Positions 51,081 through 61,215 of a stretch of DNA of 64,000 bases are shown one piece after another. Both the position numbers and the translations under genes were made by a program. The first letter of the stretch is position 1, and each line of letters starts with the position of its first letter. The DNA comes from Trichoplax adhaerens (lineage: Eukaryota > Placozoa > Uniplacotomia > Trichoplacea > Trichoplacidae), in assembly GCF_000150275.1 (NCBI RefSeq), contig NW_002060957.1:722170-786169 (forward strand). The letters are read 5' to 3'. Under the pieces are notes generated by a model. That model did not search any database, was not told where the DNA came from, and saw nothing but the letters and a program-made list of their open reading frames with translations.

Positions 51081-51586
51081 AAACATGATAGTACTTTAAA
51101 AGGGATAGATTATAATGTAGTTAGGCTAACTAATCTGGTAGCTTGCTTTTTATGGGTAACTATACTAAGAATTCGAGTAGCAAAGAACTGAATATTTAAA
51201 ATAAAGTAAATAATGACTTTAAGTAGCAATTTATAACACAATGAAATTTGATTAAAATATAAATTTAAAGGCTGTTAATTTCCAACACTGTTAAAAAATG
51301 TTTATCATCTTCTATTTACCATAGCTGCATGAGAATTAGCTACGATGAGATGATAAAAAGGCCAATATATGAAATATATTGCAGTAGATATTCCAGAAAG
51401 GGTAAGACTTATAAATATCATCATACAAGATACAGTAACCCTACTGAATGGAGTTTGAAAGAGAATATAATTATTATCGCTCGAATGGATTCGCTGAAAT
51501 TGCTTGGTAGCGATGTAGATAGAGATGATTCCAACAGCAATTAAGGCAACTGCAGTAGATGATATAGAAATAAAAATTGGAGCCAT

Positions 51587-52823
51587 AGGATAGTGCGTCC
51601 GATAAAAAACAGAAAACGAGCAGATTTTACAGTATATCTATTCATAATAAATCTTTATGAAGAGTTAGATGGTTCTCAAATATCTTAGCAGTAGTGATAT
51701 ATTCTTGCAAGAAGATTTGCAGATCCAGGTAGTAACCTATTAAAGCAAAGAAAGTAAATGATTTATGCAAGTCTGATTACTTGGCGTGTAGTAGTCCACG
51801 ATTATATTATAAAGATTGAGGATGGAATTGCACTGGAAATTTGGAAAATAAATTTATCAATTATATTATATTATACACTGACATCGGATTTTTGATACCA
51901 ATGTAAGATCTATCATACTTTGCTCCCATAGAATTTGTAACATTTTCTAATTCGGCATACTTTAATCCAATCTCATAGCAATAACAGACGAAATCCGTAT
52001 ATGTTATTCTGGACACATTTAAAATGGCTATTATAATCCAAATAAAGAGGCGTAATACTTTTAATCCATTTACAAATTCATAAAAAAATATTAAATCGAG
52101 ACTGTATTCTATAGTAAATACTCTACTGGAAAATTGTACAGACCTTAATTTGATCCCCGACTAAGACAAACTGTATGATTATATCTAGTTAAAATGCAAG
52201 ATATTTGCAAATACAGTACAGTGTATTGGTAATAAAGTAGTTTTATATCAATTCTTATCATGAAAAAAAGTTAATAATGAAAAAAGCTCTATCCAAATTT
52301 ACATTTCTTTATTGCATAGTAACATCATTTCTGCGTTTTTTATGTTAATCATATAACACTTGTCGACTAATTTCATTTACCAGTACAGTATATGGCAACG
52401 TATGTGACATGTAAGCGGCCGATTTATCTTAAGATGAACAGATTGTTGCATCACTACAAGTCTCTAGTAACCGTTCGTTGGCATCGTATTATAGTAAAAA
52501 TAAAATTAGCCATTAATACCATACTTAGATCGTTTTACATCTAATATGAATCTAGCCATAATTGATAGTCAATAATTAGAATGCAGAATCTAAATTATGT
52601 TTCATATTTACAAAAATTAAATCTATAAATGATATTTACAGAGTTAAGGTATATTCTAAATATTTACGTGGGTACTTTTTATTAGCATAGCGAGCTTGCC
52701 ATTAATTATTTTGATTTCGCAAAAATTATCATGGCAATTTATAGAATTTAAGTACATTTCGCTATTTCTGGTTGAAGAGGAGTGAAGGTCAACCAGCTAT
52801 GGATACATTTGACTCTCATTAAT
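51587..52823 (-). other. Region between copies B and C, with one exon-like ORF
   Basis: No exon 1 or 2 of copy B could be found here. On the minus strand an open stretch of about 240 bp (roughly 52115-51870) follows a CCAG acceptor-like site. It encodes a strong hydrophobic helix, VLRLFIWIIIAILNV, followed by a Tyr/Cys-rich segment; a possible GTATGC donor lies inside. It does not clearly match any unit of the A/C family. It may be a diverged exon of copy B or chance. Confidence 0.3.
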
Positions 52824-55800
52824 TTAAGCTTTTACTTCTGATATTTCATCTTCTAGACTACGTACCGCAAGTACAGCTGATTTAATACTAAAATAAGCAA
52901 TCAAAACCATGGACAATATATGTGATGGGATGACAATTGCAGGAATTATCCAGCTTGCCAAATGAAGATTGGTATAGGAATAAGGTTGAACCAAATACGT
53001 AAAAAGTATCAAGCCTATGGTGTACAGCGATCCTATAGAGTTGCAAATATTTAAGGCAAAATATGGCCGATCCTATTTGAAACAGTTCCAAAAGGATTAG
53101 AATTTATGATAATCAATTGTTATATAGTTGAACAACGATATTCAATATCTTATAGTTCATTTAAGCTGTGCTAACCAAGATTTGTCCATCCACATAATGT
53201 TTATCAAGTCCAATCGTTGCTGTAGTAAAAGTCTAATCAATAGCAAATACGAGTAATTAGCAACATATTAGTCGAGACTACAACTGCTGCATTACTTCTA
53301 TTCAGTTTTTAACATACAGTAACAGCTATAAATAGAGTTGGGAAACCCCAAATTTCCTGGTTTAGTAGGCCTAAACTTAATATCCCAATACCACCGGTGA
53401 GCAATGCACTAGCTAGCATACAAATATTGTTAGAATCACTTCTAGGCGAGTATCTTATAGAATGATCAAAAATATCTCTAGGATAACGCGATGCTTTTGC
53501 TCCAATTAATGCTACAATTAATCCAATAATAGCAATGGCAGTGTAGAGAAGACGAAGGGTAGCAAATTGGTTGTCTTTCCACAGTAGATCTTTCTTATTG
53601 TTGTTAATATATGTCAGGGTTTGTAAAACAAATAGAATGGAAGTGATACAAATTCCAGATGTAATGGTAGCTATTACCTTGTACCAGGCATCCTATTCAA
53701 TTAACAAGTGGAGCATTAACTCGATGATAATTTACGATCACATGATTTCGTAATATACTCAAATGTAACTGCCAAGTGCTACGATAAAAATATGAGAGCA
53801 TGCAACGTTCAGTTATTCCATTAACTATGGTATAACATCTTACTTTAGCACGTTTACTCTTTAATATTATATAAATGTGAGGTATTACTAAAGCGCAATC
53901 TATAACTCACATAACACACCAAAAGTAGAGACACACTGAGAGAGAGAGAATCATTACTAGAGCTATATTCGACAAGCTATAGTTAAAAAGAATTTTTAGT
54001 CTGATTTTAAAAAAAATTGTTAGAAGCGATATACTAACCAATTCGGCAACATTTTTTTGATATGAGATTATTCCAATCACTCCGTTCGATAATAGCTAAA
54101 AAAAAGGATGAAATAGTCTTACGATCGATTGGCTGGCTTGGCAGTTAAACTGACTAGCTCCAATTCTCAACAGATCTTAATCTCGTATCATTTTGGTTCG
54201 CTTGGTAGTTGAACCTTGGTAGTTACAATATTTGTAAGATCTACAGCATGTTATTAGTTATTGTAGTTATCATATTTGATTATAGCTTTTGCTAGGAAAT
54301 AAAATAATTTAATACATGGGGCTTACTGATGTAGCGTATCAAACCCTAGCAGAATGATCATGAAGCCTATTAGATCTAACTCAAAAATCATATTTTTAGT
54401 TTGATATCGATGTAGATCATTAGAACTACTAGTAAAAATTTAAAAGACGGAATCTGAGACCTAACTAAGCCAGCGTCAAAGCACTCTTTCAAAGATCTTT
54501 ACAGCTCCATTTGAAATGGTCATAACTGCTGGTTAGATACATATCAACAACAAAGATTGATGACAAATATTACTACCAGGACCTTACCATTATCGAGAAT
54601 TTAAAGTGCTGGCAAAATAATCAAATTAAGATGAAAGTGATTAATCCTAACTACACCTTATATTAGCTAAGCTGCTAGGCTGAAGCAAAGAAATGAAAAC
54701 AGATTCCTTCAGATAACTAAGAATATGATCAAAGACCTTGCTAACATAATTAATTACAACTATTACATGGTATTAAAATTAAAATTATCAAAACTGATAG
54801 CCTTATCTAGCTAAAATACTATGAAAGTAATATTTGACAGATACGTATTTCATAGCTGCCCTCAAAAAGTTACAACAGCTAATAAGAAATAAAATCTGAT
54901 TATTAATTTCATTTGGAAGTGAGAATGACCATAAATATAACTATTATTGCTACGAGATAATGCTAATGGTCACTTTAATACGACTTTTACGTTATACAAG
55001 ACGACTATAATTAGGATTCTCAAAATTGCATACCATAACTGCGCTAAAATTAGTTGCTGCAACTCCATAATTTTGGTGAGATCGGATATTCAGTACTATA
55101 CCAATGCTAAACATCGCAATGCCGATCAAAATCATGACGATCGACAGTACTGGTTTATTAAAAATGGATATGGTCATATATGATGTACTTGGATCTGGAA
55201 CTATTCGCTTGGCCAGGTTAACCACGACAATGAAAGAGATTATACCGATAATTGCAGTGCTGATAATTAAGATTATGATAGGAACTGAGAAAGCAGAAAG
55301 TCTATAATCGAGTCCCATGACTACTTGTCGGGCTACATAAGTAGGACATGACACAATAGAGACTACTCCAAACGTTACTATGGCAGATGCCTGTAATTTA
55401 ATTTGCGTATAAAAAAAAATGAGCGAATAAAATATTCAATCCTAAGTATATCATTTACTTATCATTATTAAGGCATAGTAAGAGCTAAAACTTACCTGAG
55501 ATGGTGAAATACTTGAAAACTGGCTTAACTTTACGACAAAGAGGGAATTCGCTAGAGCCTAAAATAAAACGTTCATCTATGACTCATATCCTATAAATCA
55601 CATTGTTATGAATTATAAACCGAAAATATTTTCACCCTGCAAATCATCTTGATAGATCTGATATTACTGATTTTAATGCATAAACTCTTCTCGCTTAAAT
55701 CTGTTTAACCTAAGCCCATTTCTATTATCATACACTATAATAAAGTCACTGATTGAGTGAGCTTATCAAAGTAAAATTGATCAGATCATCTAAATTTATT

Positions 55801-56427
55801 ACCACAACCAAAGCTGATCGTGAGATCTTTAGTTGCGACTGGCAATATCTTTTATCAATTAAGCATCTTAGAAGGAACAAATTCGATAAAAGTAACTTTA
55901 CAAAATCTTTCTTTCTCCAATTAACTCGGTCATAAATAGCGAATATTTTAATGCACTACAATAATTACTCAAAGTTAGGAAGGAGCTAATAGAAACAAAT
56001 TTCAATAATTTTTGCCTAGATTTTCATTGTAAGCCTAAGTGAAGTGTTTCGTCTTTAACTGTAAATTATATTGTTCTTGATCAGTTAATCAATATCACAA
56101 TTTCTTAATTTGATCGAATTCTATCGGAATAGTAATTGCATTTAAGCTAAATTTATCTTATCTTAAAACTGCATCCACCCAACTTAGTGGCTTGTAGGTG
56201 TGAAAAGGTAAACCGTTAACGAACGACTGTACTGTTTTAATCTACAGTATAATATTTGAAATAGCAATACTTACGAAAAATCCCATAAGAGAAGGATCAA
56301 CCAGAGTAGCACTCAAGTTTATACGGTCTAACTTTTAAGTATTTCCAGCAAAAATAATAATACCACTAGCTAAACTAGATAAAGCAAATACAATCAGAAG
56401 ATAACCATAAATCTTTCCTGAACGCAT
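52824..56427 (-). pseudogene. Third copy (C) of the 12-helix family, premature stop in exon 1
   Basis: All seven exons are present with phase-0 GT..AG junctions: 56427-56275, 55558-55496, 55390-55034, 54095-54039, 53692-53318, 53232-53176, 53072-52824; 437 codons in all. Cassette exons 2, 4 and 6 are again exactly 21, 19 and 19 codons (starting ALANSL, LLSNGV, TFTTAT). The last exon matches copy A (YFALNICNSIGS; AYFSIKSAV). Exon 1 aligns with copy A exon 1 (MRSGKIYGYLLIVFALSSLA), but codon 31 is TAA (bases 56337-56335), just after helix 1. The other six exons are open throughout, so the lesion is recent, an assembly error, or bypassed by a downstream start such as the Met three codons before the end of exon 1. 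As read, it is a pseudogene by one stop. Confidence 0.75.
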
Positions 56428-57416
56428 AGCTGGATTGAAGTTAATTCAATGGGATACGGTAAAACTAAGTCGATAATTATGAGCAGGGAAATGAAATAGA
56501 ACGAGAGATTATAGCTGGCAAAATAATTGATGACGCGGGCAGATCCATAAAATAGTTGGCTATGACATCATTTCTTTGCGATCTTATTGGTCAGCATTGT
56601 TGATGTTCTAAATTGATTACAATAGGTAACATGATGGCGGACAATAGCTTCATTGGTACTCAAGCCAGAACCCTATCATCTGCAAATATCATGACCAGTA
56701 CAGTACTACGTGCAAATCAAGAATAATCTAATTTAATAGCCGTGTATACCTATACATTTATAATCGTTTCAGTTCTTAGAATACTTATCAATTTCTCAGG
56801 TACAATTGTCTGTTTATCTCGGATATTATCATTTGATATATACGGCATTCGCTATCAATGTTATAGTCTAGCATAAAAATGAGTTGTGTTGTGCACTTGT
56901 GAGCTCCACCACAGTCGTTGTATCTCAAGCTCTGCTAGCTTAGTAATCCATCGATATCAAGTTGAGCAGCAACAATCTACAGTTACTTGCAATTTATGGA
57001 GTGTTTTAACTAATTATATTAATCGCATGTTTGAAATTATTACTATACTATACAAGTAATACCATGCTTTCTGTAGTGTATTTAGAATATACTGTAACTA
57101 TATTCTACTCTTAAATATAGACATGTTCTATTGATCTTATATTTAGATATATCTACAGTCTGTTCGCTCTACATTCAAATATGGCTTACTACATTTAGTT
57201 ATTACAGTCCTCGCTATTTTCTACAATCATCTCCTATTCTATAACTTGTTATGGTATATGTTGTATCTAATCCTACAATCATGTTCTCTGCATGTGTTCT
57301 AATGCCATAGCTATAAATACTGCCATTTTCTACCTTAGATTTCTTAAGTTGCATTATTAGTCACAGTTAGTATTCACACTTTACTCACGGCAGCTACCAC
57401 GCAGACCTACCGTAAT

Positions 57417-57535
57417 TATCACACTGTACCTAACTACAATCTACAATAAAGTATCCTCTTTTCTTATGCTCCTTGTATAATTCTCTGCATGGCGACTAAA
57501 ACCACATTATCTGACTCTTCGAACCCTCCATCGCA
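57417..57535 (+). repeat. Dispersed repeat, second copy
   Basis: Partner of the segment at 50964-51080. It shares CTACAATAAAG, ATGGCGACTAAA and TCGAACCCTCCATCGCA in the same order and orientation. It lies about 1 kb upstream of copy C exon 1, so the repeat may have been carried along when the gene array was duplicated. Confidence 0.6.
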
Positions 57536-59969
57536 CTTTCAAATCTCGTAGCTAGTGTAATCAACTAAAGTTTTTACAATTATAGTTACATTGTAGAATT
57601 TTGTACTTTCCCATAGCTTTCGGACTTCTTATATTACGGTAGAAAGTGGTAAAGAACTGCATTATGCAGATTCTGGTGTAACTGCAGGTAACTACTTTAG
57701 TCTATCTAGTTTTCACCGTTTAATACGAGTATTATCATACTTTCAAATTCCATAACGTCAGCAGTAATTAATCGAAGCCTCTACAGTTACACTGTAGATT
57801 TCACAACTTATCTATTTTATTTCATTATAGCTATTAAACTTGATATATTACGTCCTTGCTGTAAATACTAAAAGTTTGCCATTATCAGGAGAATCAGTAA
57901 CTATCACTAGTTTCTTAGACAAAACTAAACCTAAGTTTTATCAAAGTATCAGTCAATTCATAGCAACTATACATAAAACCATTCATTATAAATATTAATA
58001 CCTTAATAGTATTGTAAAACTGTGTACTTATTCATAAAAATGTAAAACATTATGGATCTCGGTATTCTCAAAAAATACCAAAGTATACGTTTTATTTATT
58101 AGAGAATAAGATAAGCGTTCATTAGTAATAGTCACTGGATGATTATCCTTTTACGCTATAATCTCTTACTTTAGTTATTTGAATGCATTGAATGATAAAA
58201 ATGCCCTTTAATAATTACATGAATGTAGCCAGTCTAAGGATTACCATCTATCCGATGCAAGAAGTTATACAGTAAGTGTAGGGCCTCTTGCACTTGTTAA
58301 TAATACAATATTGATAATTTAGCGTAATATAGGTTACTGTAGCCAGTTCAATTATTACAACTTATCAATTTTCATAAATTCGCATCAAATATGGAAGACT
58401 ACCCGGACCTTTAACCCCAAATTAAGTAGATGCTCGCATAGAAGATTGTACATTTTATAGTATTTATAAACATGATCGAATATCACACATGACTTTCAAT
58501 GGGCGTACAGTAACTAATATCAAAATCGTTACATTATTTTGTAAGTTTAAATGAATAGTAAACGAGAAAGTTGCTTGATGCTACGGGGTATTTAACCAAC
58601 CATGCCACTTGTAACTAAAGCAGTCATTGATTGCTCCCTTAGTAACTTTAAAAATTTTCTGTTACTCCTACATCTAAACTGGGGTTTAGCGTAAGGGAGA
58701 TAAGGGAAGATAACAGAAATCTAATTACAGGAAATGTTTACTCAAATGCCTCTATCATGTTTACTTTTTAATTTAAATATTCTTTGTTTAAGCTGCAGTA
58801 ATAAAATTGAGAAAGGGGTAGATCTTGAATTTTCTACCCAGGCTAAATTAAAGTAAACAGCTTGCCATTGACTAATGAAGTATGAAATATTACGAGAAGT
58901 TACCTCTATTAAATTTTTCTGTAAACCTTTGATGTTCAATTTAAAACAGGAAACTATGTACTGTACGATGTGATATTAGCAATAAATGCTGCATGCATCA
59001 GTTATAACATTCAGTTATCACTTGTCATAAATGATTAGATCAATTTCGTAAGAGAAGCTATAGTATAAAATACAGCATATTCCGTGAGCATGAATCATAT
59101 ACCAAATAAGTAACACAGTTATAAGTACTTTGCAAAATTGTATTTTATTGAAAATGCGTAGGCTTTCATGGATAAAAAATAAACTAGTATGATACTTCTT
59201 ATACTTGAAATGATATTGCAAATTTTCAACATCATCACTGATGTAAATCCTGCAAATATATTCTTATAGCTACTTAAGCTGATTGACATAGTTGATGGGG
59301 ACATAATACATCAAATATGCTTTCAGTTTTAATTTCAGTTTAGTTTGTAATTAGATTATTCCGTTATCAATGACTACAAGTATCAAATCTTCTCAACTAC
59401 TCTGGAAGCCTAAACGCTGATTGCCTTTCCAATTTAGTTCACTAGCAGCTACCACTGTTATCCAACTGAAAGCAAACAGATCGCTGCTTATATCTAAACA
59501 ATTTACAAATAATAAGAACATCATTTTAAAAATCGTAAAACAATATTGTGCATTATTACGTTGGATTTAAACGATTTAGATAAAGGAACTCAATGTGGAG
59601 CTCAATTAATATTTTGCAATTTTCGTAGCTAGGAAGATTTTTCTAAAATTTCTTGTTAGATAAATTCTCTTGATATAAGTTTAAAGGCTAGAATTATAGA
59701 CTGTAACTATGTTTTATCTTGTAATAGAGCAAAGTTAAGACGCTTTACATCTGTAAGGCAAACACTCTTTGTTTTTGTAGATTTAGGTCTAAGAAGTAAT
59801 TAAGTATAAAATTCACTTTTTGATGTGAACTAAGTAAGCTAACGCCGCTTGTAGTCTTTACTTCTAAATACGGTATAGCCTATTCTTAGCAAAAAGTAAA
59901 TTTCTACTAGACCGTAGCTTAACTCCTTATTTGTGTAATCTATATTTAATGATTCACCCTCGGTGTGAA

Positions 59970-61215
59970 TAATAGAATATATAAAATTCAATCAGCTTTT
60001 AATTCTGTATATAAAGGTTATCATATTGTAAAGTTTAATACATTAGGCATACGGTAATATTACAGTATTCGATAGTCATAATATTCAAGATATCACAATA
60101 AAGTAAGAAATTTAACTTTGCAAATATCAAGAAAACAAATCGCATATTCTTATAAAACTATTTGAAACTTACACGCTGTAAAAGAAGTAATTGTTGCAGC
60201 CATAGTGTCAGCATCATACAGTGTAAATAATAGAAATTGTAAAATTCAATCAGTTTTTAGCTCTGTATATAAAAGTTATCTTATCGTAAAGTTTAATACA
60301 TCAAGATAGCACAATAAAGTAAAAAATTATTTAACTTTGCAAATATCAAGAAAATAAATCGCATATTCTTATAAAACTGTTTGAAACTTACGCGCTGTAA
60401 TAGAAGTTATCGTCGCAGTCACAGTGTCAGCATCATACAGCGTAAATAATAGAAAATGTAAAATTCAATCAGTTCTTAGCTCTGTATATAAAAGTTATCT
60501 TATCGTAACGTTTAACACATCATACATAGTACGATATTATAGTATTTGACAGTTCATGATATGCGAAGCACATAGATAATACGAAATTCTAACTATTAAT
60601 TTATCATGAAAATAAAATATACGAGTATATGATTGTTCTAGACTTATCAGCTGAAATCGGTGTTATCGTTAGAGCAGTAACGTTAAGATTGTGCAGTACA
60701 CAAAATGGAAAATACATAATAAAATCAGTTCTTAGTTCTGTATTTAAAGGTTATCTTATCGCAAATTTGATTTATCACACATAATACGATATATGGTATT
60801 CGATAGTTTGTAATGTCTGAGATAATGAGATAATGTATAAAATTTGACTATCAAATTATCAAGAAAACAAAATCATACATGATTACTTGCGACTCGCCCA
60901 CTGAAGTTGACGTAATTATCAGAGCCATAATATTGACATATTACAATGTGAGTGATAGAAAATATATCATTAAGTTAGTTCTTAATTCTGTATTTAAAAG
61001 TCATCTTATAGCAAAGTCGATTTGTCATGCTCATTACGATATTATAGTATTTGATATTTCATAATATCCGAGATATCGAGATAAGATAAATAAAATTTAA
61101 CTAATAAATTATCATGAAAGTAAAGTCACATACGCATGTTTAAAACTTACCACCTGAAACGCAAGTTTCGTTTTAAACCACGATGTTCGCGTCACAAAAT
61201 GTAAATAAAAGAGCA
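59970..61215. repeat. Tandem array, five diverged copies of a 220-260-bp unit
   Basis: The block CAATCAGTTCTTAGCTCTGTATATAAAAGTTATCTTATCGTAAAG recurs in variant form near 59989, 60248, 60466, 60724 and 60975. Between blocks come AATATCAAGAAAA.AAATCGCATATTCTTATAAAACT and GAAACTTAC.CGCTGTAA..GAAGT. Copies 2 and 3 are most alike; the outer copies are more diverged. On the minus strand each unit contains a GTAAGT-type donor after a short Thr/Ala/Ile-rich frame (for example TATITS), which is probably coincidental. Confidence 0.85.

Larger units (their letters stand above)
48200..51586 (-). pseudogene. Broken second copy (B) of the 12-helix membrane protein family
   Basis: Recognisable pieces lie in the same order and strand as copy A. 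Part of exon 3 (51586-51320) covers unit 1 helix 4 to unit 2 helix 2 and reads IISIYIATKQFQRIHSSDN. An intact 19-codon cassette exon 4 (51187-51131) reads FFATRILSIVTHKK. Part of exon 5 (50903 to about 50753) reads FTTFTTGIGIAFTFATV, then loses its hydrophobic helix 4 and runs into TAG. A complete last exon 7 (48484-48200) reads YYVLSVFNSFGS and FSIKAAIRSSKD, with an altered tail. I found no exons 1, 2 or 6 and no second half of exon 5. Exon 6 would be expected close to the 50-N gap. Pseudogene status is inferred from the missing pieces; an assembly problem could account for some of them. Confidence 0.65.

Noticed and set aside
60190-61150. Repeated GTAAGT donors after TATITS-like frames as a tandemly duplicated exon
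   Set aside because: The short frames are not kept open across all five units and no flanking exons join to them.
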